Assembly: GCA_021731215.1 (NCBI GenBank)
Contig: JAKFXU010000364.1
Coordinates: 1 to 6,958 of the forward strand
DNA from: Rhodoferax sp.
GTDB lineage: Bacteria > Pseudomonadota > Gammaproteobacteria > Burkholderiales > Burkholderiaceae_C
Direction: 5' to 3'
Length of the DNA: 6,958 nucleotides
The notes beneath the pieces were generated by a model that worked only from the letters and a program-made list of their open reading frames with translations, made no database searches and was not told the DNA's origin. Numbering within the stretch: the stretch's first letter is position 1; each line of letters starts with the position of its first letter. Shown piece after piece: positions 1 to 6,847 of the stretch. The translations under genes were made by a program, and so were the position numbers.

Positions 1-688
1 TGCCGTAGTCCAGCACCGTCACGCGGTCGCACAAGCCCATCACCAGCTTGACATCGTGCTCGATCAGCAAAATGGTGCGGTTGTCGTTGCGAATCTTGTC
101 GATCAGTTCGCGCAGCAGCACCTTCTCGGTGGCGTTCATGCCGGCCGCCGGCTCATCGAGCGCAATCAGTTGCGGATCGGTCGCCAGCGCGCGGGCAATC
201 TCCAGGCGACGCTGGTCGCCATAGCTCAGCGTGCGGGCCTTGTAGTCGGCCAGTTTGCCAATGCCCACATAGTCCAGCAGTTCTTGCGCCCGCTGGGCAA
301 TCGCCGCCTCTTCCCGCTTGAAGCCAGGGGTGCGAAAGATGGCGCCCAGCAAGCCCGAATGGGTGCGCACGTGGCGCCCGACCATCACGTTTTCAATCGC
401 CGTCATTTCAGCGAACAGGCGAATGTTCTGAAAAGTGCGCGCGATGCCGGCCTTGGCCACCAGATGCACGGCGCTGGGCTGATAGGTCTTGCCGGCCAGC
501 TCGAAGCTGCCGCTGTCGGGCGCGTAGAGGCCGGTCAGCACATTGAAAAACGTGGTTTTACCGGCGCCGTTGGGGCCGATCAGGCCGTAGACCTGGCCGC
601 GCTTGATGTTGATGCCGACATCGCTCAGGGCCTGCAGGCCGCCGAAGCGCTTGGAGACGCCGGCGACGTTAAGTACAGAATCTGTCAT
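1..688 (-). CDS. livG: Branched-chain amino acid ABC transporter ATP-binding protein LivG (3' end cut by window edge)
   Basis: This is one of the two cytoplasmic ATPases that power a LivHMGF-type importer. The visible 229 codons begin with MTDSVLNVAGVSKRFGG. They carry all nucleotide-binding motifs: Walker A GPNGAGKT (residues 38-45), the Q-loop Gln in TFQNIRLF (about 87), the signature LSYGDQRRLEIARAL (154-168, with the YGD variant usual in LivG), Walker B LIALDEP (174-180) and the H-loop His in IEHD (211). The long insertion before the signature (about 103-135) and the AAGMN stretch after Walker B are typical of LivG rather than LivF. Family members are about 255 residues, so roughly 25 C-terminal residues lie beyond the left edge. 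The ATG lies 2 nt after the livM stop, and a GAAAGG ribosome site falls inside the livM tail, so translation is probably coupled. livF is the expected next gene outside the window. Confidence 0.95.
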   Translation of the reverse strand, partial: MTDSVLNVAGVSKRFGGLQALSDVGINIKRGQVYGLIGPNGAGKTTFFNVLTGLYAPDSGSFELAGKTYQPSAVHLVAKAGIARTFQNIRLFAEMTAIENVMVGRHVRTHSGLLGAIFRTPGFKREEAAIAQRAQELLDYVGIGKLADYKARTLSYGDQRRLEIARALATDPQLIALDEPAAGMNATEKVLLRELIDKIRNDNRTILLIEHDVKLVMGLCDRVTVLDYG

Positions 689-690
689 GG

Positions 691-1776
691 TCAGCCTTTC
701 GTTTTCTGCAGCGACTTGCCGTGTTCGGGCGCGGGCCACAGCCCGCGCGGACGCAGCAACATGATGCTGATCATGGCCAGCGCAATCAGCAACTGGCGCA
801 GAATCGCGGAGTCAATCCGCCCGCCGGTCATGGCCTGCAGTGGCCCGGCCACGTAGCGCAAGACTTCGGGCAGGGCCGACAGCATCACCGCGCCCAGAAT
901 GACACCCGGCAAGTGCCCGATGCCACCGAGCACTACCATGGCCACGATCATGATCGACTCCATCAAACTGAAGGACTCGGGTGAAATAAAGCCTTGGAAA
1001 GAAGCAAACATGGCGCCCGACACGCCGCCAAAGGTCGCGCCCATGCCAAAGGCCAGCAGTTTGAGGTTGCGGGTGTTAATGCCCATCGCCTTGGCCGCGA
1101 TCTCGTCCTCGCGAATCGCCATCCAGGCGCGTCCGACCCGCGAGAGCTGCAGCCGGTGCGAGATCACCACGCTGCCCACCACCAATGCCAGGAACAGGTA
1201 GTAATAGAGCGTCACCGAGCGCAACTCGAAACCGGCGATGTCGACGCTCTTGCCCAGGCTGAGACCGAAGAAACTCAAGGAATCGATCTGGCTGATGCCC
1301 TTGGGGCCGTTGGTGATATTGACCGGGTGATCCAGGTTGTTCAGGAACACACGGATGATTTCACCAAAACCCAGCGTCACGATGGCCAGGTAGTCGCCGC
1401 GCAAGCGCAGCGTGGGTGCGCCCAGCAGCACGCCGAACACACCCGCCAGACCGGCCGCCGCCGGAATCACAATCCACAGCGGCATATGCACACCATCCGG
1501 GAACATCGCCGCGATCCAGGCAAAGGTCTCCGACAGATGCGGCGATGCCAGCAGGCCGTACATATAAGCGCCAATGGCAAAGAAAGCCACGTAGCCCAGA
1601 TCCAGCAGACCGGCGTAACCGACCACGATATTCAGACCCAAGGCCAGCAACACGTAAAGCAGCGCCATGTCGGCAATGCGAACCCATGCGTTGCCAAAGC
1701 TCTGCAGGATCAGGGGCAGCACCAGCAAGGCCAGTGCGGTCAGCAGGAAGACAATAATTTTCTTTTGTTGTTTCAT
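691..1776 (-). CDS. livM: Branched-chain amino acid ABC transporter permease LivM
   Basis: This is an inner-membrane permease subunit that pairs with LivH to form the transport channel for leucine, isoleucine and valine. The protein has 361 residues. It opens with MKQQKK and a hydrophobic helix (7-25). Further hydrophobic segments lie at about 36-53, 60-76, 100-120, 128-146, 190-206, 240-262, 274-300 and 322-341. The motif GLNIVVGYAGLLDLGYVAF (47-65) and the cytoplasmic ATPase-coupling loop GRAWMAIREDEIAAKAMGI (215-233) are diagnostic for LivM. An in-frame ATG at 1812 would add 12 residues, but it overlaps livH and lacks a good ribosome site. The ATG at 1776 has GAGGAA six bases upstream and starts directly before the basic residues and first helix, so I chose it. 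The gene lies 10 nt after livH and 2 nt before livG, clearly one operon. Confidence 0.95.
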   Translation of the reverse strand: MKQQKKIIVFLLTALALLVLPLILQSFGNAWVRIADMALLYVLLALGLNIVVGYAGLLDLGYVAFFAIGAYMYGLLASPHLSETFAWIAAMFPDGVHMPLWIVIPAAAGLAGVFGVLLGAPTLRLRGDYLAIVTLGFGEIIRVFLNNLDHPVNITNGPKGISQIDSLSFFGLSLGKSVDIAGFELRSVTLYYYLFLALVVGSVVISHRLQLSRVGRAWMAIREDEIAAKAMGINTRNLKLLAFGMGATFGGVSGAMFASFQGFISPESFSLMESIMIVAMVVLGGIGHLPGVILGAVMLSALPEVLRYVAGPLQAMTGGRIDSAILRQLLIALAMISIMLLRPRGLWPAPEHGKSLQKTKG

Positions 1777-1782
1777 GATGAG

Positions 1783-1788
1783 TTCCTC
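1783..1788 (-). promoter_or_regulatory. Shine-Dalgarno site that fixes the livM start
   Basis: The minus-strand sequence GAGGAA lies 6 nt upstream of the ATG at 1776 and overlaps the livH stop codon (1787-1789). This favours the 361-residue LivM over the 373-residue reading that starts inside livH. It also implies that ribosomes finishing livH can re-initiate on livM. Confidence 0.7.
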
Positions 1789-2716
1789 AAGCCCGATCCG
1801 CCACCCGCTCACCCATCAGACCCGAGGGCTTGAGTGTCAGCACGGCGATCAAAACAATGAAGGCAAAAATGTCCGAGTAGTGGCTACCCAGCACGCCCCC
1901 GGTCAGGGTGCCGATGTAGCCGGCGCCGAGCGATTCAATCAAGCCCAGCAGGATGCCGCCGATCACGGCACCGCCGAGGTTGCCGATGCCGCCGAACACC
2001 GCCGCGGTAAAGGCCTTGAGCCCCGGCAAAAAGCCCATGGTGTGCTGCACCGTGCCATAGTTGGAGGCCCACATCACGCCGGCAATGGCCGCCAGCACCG
2101 CACCGATGACAAAGGTGGCGGAAATCACCAGGTCGGGCTTGACACCCATCAGCGCTGCCACGCGCGGATTCTCGGCGGTGGCCCGCATGGCGCGACCCAA
2201 TTTTGTGTAATTCACCAGCCACATCAGTACTGCCAGCGACACCGCGGTCATGCCCAGAATCAACACCTGGGTCGGCGTGATCACCGCACCGCCGATCTCA
2301 AAGGGCGTGCGCGGCATCAGAGTGGAATAGGGCTTGTAGTTGGGCTTCCAGATGATCATGGCCAGCGTCTGCAGCAGGATGGAAACACCCAGCGCGGTAA
2401 TCAGGGGCGCCAGGCGCGGACTGTTGCGCAATGGCCGGTAGGCCACCTTTTCAATCACAAAACTGAGGCAGGCCGCCACCACGCAGGCAATGATCAAGGC
2501 AATCAAAAGAATCACATAGCCGGGCGTGCCCGGCATCGCGTTCTGCATCAGGCCTATGATGCTCCAACTGGTCAAGGCGCCGACCATCAGCACTTCACCA
2601 TGGGCAAAGTTGATCAGGCCGATGATGCCGTACACCATGGTGTAGCCCAGCGCTACGAGGGCATACATGCTGCCCAACACCAGACCATTGATGATCTGCT
2701 GTATGAAGGTATCCAT
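1787..2716 (-). CDS. livH: Branched-chain amino acid ABC transporter permease LivH
   Basis: This is the second inner-membrane permease of the branched-chain amino acid importer, 309 residues, the normal family length. It begins MDTFIQQIINGLVLGSMYAL, the characteristic LivH amino end. GLINFAHGEVLMVGA (33-47) is the conserved motif after the first helix. Hydrophobic segments are at about 8-32, 41-58, 66-90, 102-123, 150-168, 197-217, 235-263 and 283-296. The coupling loop KLGRAMRATAENPRVAALMG (172-191) precedes the segment FGGIGNLGGAVIGG (241-254). The ATG has GGAG six bases upstream. It is the first liv gene after a 225-nt gap, so its promoter is probably in that gap, though read-through from mdeB is possible. 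No periplasmic binding-protein gene (livJ/livK type) is adjacent on this side. Confidence 0.95.
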   Translation of the reverse strand: MDTFIQQIINGLVLGSMYALVALGYTMVYGIIGLINFAHGEVLMVGALTSWSIIGLMQNAMPGTPGYVILLIALIIACVVAACLSFVIEKVAYRPLRNSPRLAPLITALGVSILLQTLAMIIWKPNYKPYSTLMPRTPFEIGGAVITPTQVLILGMTAVSLAVLMWLVNYTKLGRAMRATAENPRVAALMGVKPDLVISATFVIGAVLAAIAGVMWASNYGTVQHTMGFLPGLKAFTAAVFGGIGNLGGAVIGGILLGLIESLGAGYIGTLTGGVLGSHYSDIFAFIVLIAVLTLKPSGLMGERVADRA

Positions 2717-2746
2717 AAACTTCTCCGATTTTTGGCCGGCGCATAA

Positions 2747-2763
2747 GTCAGCTCTCTGCTGAC
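2747..2763. repeat. Inverted repeat in the livH leader (GTCAGC arms, 5-nt loop)
   Basis: A perfect 6-bp inverted repeat, GTCAGC-TCTCT-GCTGAC, ends about 30 bp upstream of the livH ATG. It could be a small RNA hairpin or a protein-binding palindrome. The same arms, with one matching base beyond each (AGTCAGC and GCTGACG), recur without a spacer at 2941-2952. Confidence 0.45.
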
Positions 2764-2837
2764 GAGCGGTGCGGCCTTGTGAGCTCTACCAGTCCTATAG
2801 CGATCAATGTCACGGTACAGGCAGATCGATGGTGGCG

Positions 2838-2866
2838 ATTGTAGCCAAGGGGGTTGCGCGCTTCGC
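2838..2866 (-). promoter_or_regulatory. Weak candidate promoter for livHMG
   Basis: On the minus strand, TACAAT at 2843-2838 matches five of six bases of a sigma-70 -10 box and follows CTTGGC directly. At 17 bp spacing the -35 position reads GCGAAG (2866-2861), a poor match. If used, transcription would start near 2830 and give a leader of about 115 nt before livH. The call rests only on the -10 match and location. Confidence 0.25.
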
Positions 2867-2940
2867 CGCTGATGAATATGGGTTTACCCTAGGCCAGCCG
2901 GTGCATCAAGGCAAAAACGGTCCAATAAGGGCAACTAATA

Positions 2941-2952
2941 GTCAGCGCTGAC
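2941..2952. repeat. 12-bp perfect palindrome over the mdeB stop codon
   Basis: GTCAGCGCTGAC is a perfect palindrome that includes the TGA of mdeB (2942-2944). It shares both arms with the hairpin at 2747-2763. No T-run follows on the minus strand, so it is not an intrinsic terminator. Confidence 0.4.
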
Positions 2953-5611
2953 GGTCGTGACCCAGCAGCAGCAGCAGCGCTGCCTGCGCAATGCTGGCGG
3001 CGTCCACCCCGAAGAAGGCCCTCAACGCGGCGCGCGTGTCACTGCGACCAAAGCCATCGGTGCCCAGGGTGAGGTAGGCGCGCCCGTCTGGCAGGTAGGC
3101 GCGCACGCTCTCGGGCACGGCGCGTACATAGTCGGTGGCGGCGATGATGGGGCCGCCACTGCCCTGCAACAAGCGGGCGATGAAAGGCAGCGCCGCGTCC
3201 GTGCCATCGACGTGGGCGCGCTGGACGCAGGCCTGCCCATCGCGCGCCAGCTCACTCCAACTGGTCACGCTGAACACGCTGACGTGCAAACCCTGGCCGG
3301 CCAGCCACTGCGCCGCCTTGATCACCTCCAGCAGAATCGCCCCCGATCCGAGCAGGGTCAGTTCTTGCCGCGCTGCGTCCCTGTCAGTCGCTGCCACCGG
3401 TGGCGCGTAGCTGGCAAACTGGTAGCAGCCGCGCATCACGTCCTGCGCCACGGCGGCCGGCAAGCTCGGCTGGGCGTAGTTCTCGTTCATCAGGGTGATG
3501 TAGTAGAAAACGTCCTGCTGCTCGACCAGCATCTCGCGCATGCCGTGATCCAGAATGACGGCCAGCTCACCGGCAAAGGCCGGGTCATAGGCCTTGCAGT
3601 TGGGAATGGTGGCGGCCATCAGGTGGCTGCTGCCGTCCTGGTGCTGCAGCCCTTCGCCGCCCAAAGTGGTGCGCCCCGACGTAGCGCCCAACAGGAAGCC
3701 GCGCGCGCGTTGATCGGCCGCCGCCCAGATCTGGTCGCCCACGCGCTGGAAGCCAAACATGGAGTAGTAAATATAGAACGGCAGCATCGCCAGGCCATGC
3801 ACGCTGTAGCTGGTGGCCGCCGCCGTCCAACTGGCGATGGCGCCAGCCTCGGAAATGCCCTCTTCCAGAATCTGCCCGTCCAGCGCCTCGCGGTAGCTCA
3901 GCACCGAACCGATGTCCTCAGGGGCATAAGCCTGCCCGACGCTGGAATAGATGCCAACCTGCTTGAACAGATTGGCCATGCCGAAGGTGCGCGCCTCATC
4001 GGCCACGATCGGCACCACGCGCGAGCCCAGCGCCGGGTCTTTGAGCAGGCCGCCGAGCATGCGCACAAAGGCCATGGTGGTGCTCATCTCCTTGCCCTCG
4101 GCCTGCAGCGCAAAACGGGCATAGGACTCGATGGCGGGGACGGGAACCGGCGCGCAGGCTGTATAACGCTTGGGCAGATAGCCGCCCAGGCGCTGGCGCT
4201 GCGCCTGCAAGTACTGCATCTCGGCGCTGTCATCGGCCGGTTTGTAGAACTCCAGGTTCTTGACCTGCTCGTCGCTCAGGGGCAGGTTGAAGCGGTTGCG
4301 AAACGCGATCAGATCGGTCTCATCAAAAGTTTTCTGGCTGTGCGTGGTCATCTTGCCCTGGCCGGCCGCGCCCATGCCATAGCCTTTTTTGGTGTGGGCC
4401 AGAATCACCGTCGGCTGGCCAGGGTGCTGCGCGGCGGCGGCGTAGGCGGCGTAGATCTTGACCAGGTCGTGGCCGCCGCGCTTGAGGCGATCGATCTGCT
4501 CGTCCGTCATGCCCTGCGCCAGGCGCGCCAGCGCTTCGTTCTGGCCAAAGAAGGTGTCGCGGTTGTAGCGCCCGTCCTTGGCGGCAAAGGTCTGCATCTG
4601 GCCATCGACCGTGTTGGCAAAAGCTTTCGCCAACGCGCCACTGACATCGCGCGCGAACAGGCCGTCCCAGTCGCTGCCCCAGACCAGCTTGATGACGTTC
4701 CAGCCGGCCCCGCAGAAGAGCTTTTCCAGCTCGTCGATGATGCGGCCATTGCCGCGCACCGGGCCATCGAGCCGCTGCAGGTTGCAGTTGACCACCCACA
4801 CCAGATTGTCCAAGCCCTCGCGCGCGGCCAGCGTCAGCGCGCTCATGCTCTCGGGTTCATCCATCTCGCCGTCGCCAAACACGCCCCACACCTTGCGACT
4901 GCTGCAGTCGAGCAATTGGCGGTGCGTCAGGTAGCGCATGAAGCGCGCATGGTAAATCGAGCTGATCGGGCCGATGCCCATGGAGCCGGTCGGGAACTGC
5001 CAAAAATCGGGCATCAGATAGGGATGCGGATAGCTGCACAGGCCGCGTGGACCCTGGCCCGTGGTCGCGGCGGGCGCCGTCAATTCCTGCCGGTAATAGC
5101 TCAGGTCTTCGGCGCTGAGGCGCCCTTCCAGAAAGGCGCGCGCATAGACGCCGGGCGCGCTGTGCGGCTGAAAAAACACCAAGTCACCTTGGTTATTACC
5201 CTGCTCTTCACTGCGCGCCTTGAAGAAATGGTTGAATCCGGTCTCGAACAGGTCGGCCGCGCTGGCGTAGCTGGCAATGTGGCCGCCCAGCTCGCCATAA
5301 GCCTGATTGGCGCGCACCACCATCGCCAGCGCGTTCCAGCGCATCAAGGATGCCAATCGCTCCTCCAGCGCCAGATCGCCCGGAAACACCGGTTGCTGAT
5401 CCACGCCAATGGTGTTGATGTAGGGCGTCGCCAGCTCCGGTTGCCAGCCCACGCGCTGCACCCGCGCCAGACGAGCGAGTTCATCGAGCATTTGGCGAGC
5501 CCGCTGCGGGCCCTGCCGTGCCACCAGAGCCAAAAAGGCGTCGCGCCATTCGGCGGTTTCCTGCGGGTCCGGGTCGGGCGGCAAAGCGCCGGCTGGGTGG
5601 TCATCGATCAT
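2942..5611 (-). CDS. mdeB: Homodimeric E1 2-oxoacid dehydrogenase, AceE family; probably MdeB (2-oxobutyrate-directed)
   Basis: This thiamine-diphosphate E1 subunit decarboxylates a 2-oxoacid and passes the acyl group to a lipoyl-E2. The protein has 889 residues with clear AceE architecture. The TPP-binding motif runs from GDGEMDEPES (246-255) to NCNLQRLDGPVRGNG (275-289). GHIASYASAADLFETGFNHFF (110-130) holds a conserved His, His424 in MTTHSQK matches the E. coli AceE active-site His407, and the transketolase-like domain shows ADEARTFGM (537-545) and GEGLQHQDGSSH (652-663). The C-terminus is about 20 residues shorter than E. coli AceE after FFGVDA. The ATG at 5611 has GAGGGA 7 nt upstream; the TTG at 5626 lies in that ribosome site. 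No aceF or lpd adjoins. It sits 26 nt after a methionine gamma-lyase-like gene beside an Lrp gene, as in the P. putida mde locus, which supports mdeB. Family is certain; substrate is inferred, and an accessory pyruvate dehydrogenase E1 remains possible. Confidence 0.85.
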   Translation of the reverse strand: MIDDHPAGALPPDPDPQETAEWRDAFLALVARQGPQRARQMLDELARLARVQRVGWQPELATPYINTIGVDQQPVFPGDLALEERLASLMRWNALAMVVRANQAYGELGGHIASYASAADLFETGFNHFFKARSEEQGNNQGDLVFFQPHSAPGVYARAFLEGRLSAEDLSYYRQELTAPAATTGQGPRGLCSYPHPYLMPDFWQFPTGSMGIGPISSIYHARFMRYLTHRQLLDCSSRKVWGVFGDGEMDEPESMSALTLAAREGLDNLVWVVNCNLQRLDGPVRGNGRIIDELEKLFCGAGWNVIKLVWGSDWDGLFARDVSGALAKAFANTVDGQMQTFAAKDGRYNRDTFFGQNEALARLAQGMTDEQIDRLKRGGHDLVKIYAAYAAAAQHPGQPTVILAHTKKGYGMGAAGQGKMTTHSQKTFDETDLIAFRNRFNLPLSDEQVKNLEFYKPADDSAEMQYLQAQRQRLGGYLPKRYTACAPVPVPAIESYARFALQAEGKEMSTTMAFVRMLGGLLKDPALGSRVVPIVADEARTFGMANLFKQVGIYSSVGQAYAPEDIGSVLSYREALDGQILEEGISEAGAIASWTAAATSYSVHGLAMLPFYIYYSMFGFQRVGDQIWAAADQRARGFLLGATSGRTTLGGEGLQHQDGSSHLMAATIPNCKAYDPAFAGELAVILDHGMREMLVEQQDVFYYITLMNENYAQPSLPAAVAQDVMRGCYQFASYAPPVAATDRDAARQELTLLGSGAILLEVIKAAQWLAGQGLHVSVFSVTSWSELARDGQACVQRAHVDGTDAALPFIARLLQGSGGPIIAATDYVRAVPESVRAYLPDGRAYLTLGTDGFGRSDTRAALRAFFGVDAASIAQAALLLLLGHDRQR
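2963..2977. repeat. (CAG)5 trinucleotide run in the mdeB 3' end
   Basis: Five CAG units in a row read as five CTG leucine codons in mdeB (residues 879-883), just before the final GHDRQR. It is a short in-frame tract of low complexity at a C-terminus that is already shorter than in E. coli AceE. Confidence 0.5.
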
Positions 5612-5618
5612 TCTGTTT

Positions 5619-5624
5619 TCCCTC
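5619..5624 (-). promoter_or_regulatory. Shine-Dalgarno site that fixes the mdeB start
   Basis: The minus-strand sequence GAGGGA is 7 nt upstream of the ATG at 5611 and lies in the 26-nt gap after mdeA. It selects this ATG and makes the in-frame TTG at 5626, which overlaps the site, an unlikely start. Confidence 0.7.
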
Positions 5625-5637
5625 AAAATTGCTGTGC

Positions 5638-6546
5638 TCAGGCCGGCCCGACGCTGAACTCGGCAGGTTCCACCGGCTGGCCCAGGCCGGCCAGATGCTG
5701 CACCAGGTCAAGCGCCTGCGCAATGTCGGACAACACGTCCTCAAGATCTTCTAGCCCGACCGACAAACGCACCAGGCCATCGCTGATGCCGTGGGCCGCG
5801 CGCTGCTGCGCAGTGTAGGTGGAATGCGTCATGCTGGCCGGATGCTGCGCCAGCGTCTCGGCGTCACCCAGGCTGACGGCCCGCGTGACCAGTTGCAACG
5901 CATCCATAAATTGCATCCCGGCCTGCAAACCACCTTTGAGCTCAAAGGCAATCATGCCGCCAAACTGGCGCATCTGGCGTTTCGCCAGCTCATGCTGAGG
6001 GAAGGTGGACAGGCCGGGGAAGTGCACCACCGCCGTGGCCGGGTGGCTTTGCAGCAAGTCAGCCACCTTTTGCGCACTCTGGCAATGGCGGTCCATGCGC
6101 AGCGTCAGGGTCTTGAGCCCGCGCATCACCAGATGCGCGTCCTGCGCCGACATCACGGCACCGATCATGTCCTTCAGGCCATGGAGCCGCACGCGCTGGG
6201 CCAGTTCGGCATCGGCAAAAATGGCGGCCCCGGCCGTCAGGTCGCCGTGGCCGCCGAGGTACTTGGTCATGGAATGCACGCTGACATCGGCGCCCAGCAG
6301 CAGCGGCTGTTGCAGATAGGGCGTGCAGTAGGTGTTGTCCACCACCACGCGGGCAGCCCCCTGATGGGCAATGCGTAACACCGCCTCGATGTCGACCAGA
6401 CGCATGTTGGGGTTGGCGGGCGACTCGAAATACACCACACGGGTCTTGGGGCCCATGGCGCTGGCCACGTTGGCCGGGTCCGTCATGTCGACGCGGCGCA
6501 CCGTCACGCCGAAGCACATCAATCCGTGCGTCATGAAGGCAAAGGT
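5638..6546 (-). pseudogene. mdeA: L-methionine gamma-lyase (MdeA-like), 5'-truncated
   Basis: This PLP-dependent Cys/Met-metabolism enzyme would split methionine into methanethiol, ammonia and 2-oxobutyrate. The open frame from the ATG at 6534 has 298 codons, while intact enzymes have about 398 residues. Alignment from memory to P. putida MdeA is gap-free at a 120-residue offset: Asp66 in VVVDNTYC equals Asp186 (pyridine N) and Lys91 in SMTKYLGGHGD equals Lys211 (Schiff base). Arg256 in GLVRLSVG matches the carboxylate-binding Arg375. Homology continues upstream of the ATG as TFAF (to 6546), then breaks into CGC and a TGA (6552-6550). Tyr59/Arg61, the phosphate-binding SGMGA region, Tyr114 and Cys116 are missing, so the product cannot form a normal active site. 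No ribosome site precedes 6534. The C-terminus is about 20 residues longer than in P. putida. The specificity-linked Cys116 is gone, so a related gamma-family enzyme is not fully excluded. Confidence 0.8.
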
Positions 6547-6548
6547 GC
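6544..6548. other. Head-to-head deletion junction between mdeA and the lrp gene
   Basis: To the left, minus-strand mdeA codons are recognisable up to ACC (Thr117 by P. putida numbering). To the right, plus-strand Lrp codons are recognisable from GTG CGT (Val-Arg of RVRQLE). The five bases GGTGC fit both: they complete mdeA Cys-Thr (GGTGCA on the plus strand) and lrp Arg-Val-Arg (GGTGCG). This is the pattern expected for a microhomology-mediated deletion of the divergent promoter region and both 5' ends. The parental sequence is inferred from the families, not seen. Confidence 0.6.
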
Positions 6549-6847
6549 GTCAACTGGAGGAGTCGGGGGTGATTGAGGGCTACCATGCGCGGCTGAGCCG
6601 CCACAAGCTGTGCTACGGCGTAACCGGCTTTGTGCACCTGCAAATGAGCAACCACATGCCTGACGTCATGGCCGCCTTCGAGCGCGAGGTGGTCGCGCTG
6701 CCCGAGGTGCTGGCCTGCCACAACCTGTCGGGCCACTACGACTACCTGATCGAGGCCATTGCGCCCGATCTGGAATCCTTCTCGCAACTGGTGCGTGTGA
6801 AGATCCGCAGCCTGCCCGGCGTGAAAGAGATTTCAACCCAGATTGTC
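6545..6847 (+). pseudogene. Lrp/AsnC-family regulator fragment (MdeR-like), truncated at both ends
   Basis: This looks like the divergent leucine-responsive-type regulator of the mde locus. Translation from 6545 reads VRQLEESGVIEGYHARLSRH, the end of the recognition helix and the wing of an Lrp helix-turn-helix. The ligand-binding RAM domain follows, with VTGFVHLQM, LPEVLACHNLSGHYDYLIEA and IRSLPGVKEISTQIV. About 48 N-terminal residues, holding the first helices and most of the recognition helix, are absent. An in-frame ATG at 6533 lies in mdeA-derived DNA on the other side of the junction, so it is an accidental start. After IV at 6847 the expected Lrp ending (MEEVK-like) is replaced by HWGLEGRWMQWRG. 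The frame stays open to the window edge, 142 codons from 6533. Even if translated, it should not bind DNA as a normal Lrp. Confidence 0.75.

Larger units (their letters stand above)
2717..2941. other. Intergenic region between mdeB and livH
   Basis: This 225-nt non-coding gap presumably holds the 3' end of the mdeB transcript and the livHMG promoter and leader. On the minus strand I see one -10-like box (see 2838-2843) and two related palindromes at its edges (2747-2763 and 2941-2952). I found no GC-rich stem followed by a T-run on the minus strand, so no convincing intrinsic terminator for mdeB. A small plus-strand frame at 2769-2951 has no recognisable product and I do not call it. Confidence 0.6.

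Noticed and set aside
56..856. A 266-codon plus-strand frame over livG and the livM end
   Set aside because: It overlaps the livG Walker and signature motifs on the opposite strand; no family resemblance of its own.
994..1833. A 279-codon plus-strand frame opposite livM
   Set aside because: It gives a Gln/His/Arg-rich product without recognisable motifs, lying fully over the well-supported livM; a coding shadow.
1667..2746. A 359-codon plus-strand frame opposite livH
   Set aside because: It is antisense to the clear LivH permease and has a composition typical of a complement-strand shadow (His, Gln and Gly rich).
2942..5626. TTG start at 5626 for mdeB, adding five residues
   Set aside because: This TTG overlaps the ribosome site GAGGGA that serves the ATG at 5611; the ATG is the better start.
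2957..5818. A 953-codon plus-strand open frame, longer than the gene it overlaps
   Set aside because: It is antisense to mdeB, whose reading frame has an unmistakable full-length AceE sequence. The plus-strand product is rich in Ala, Gln, Arg, His and Gly with no domain I recognise. Long antisense frames are common opposite GC-rich genes.
6059..6787. A 242-codon minus-strand frame crossing the mdeA-lrp junction
   Set aside because: It spans two regions whose real coding frames are known (mdeA in another frame, lrp on the other strand); its product shows no homology I recognise.
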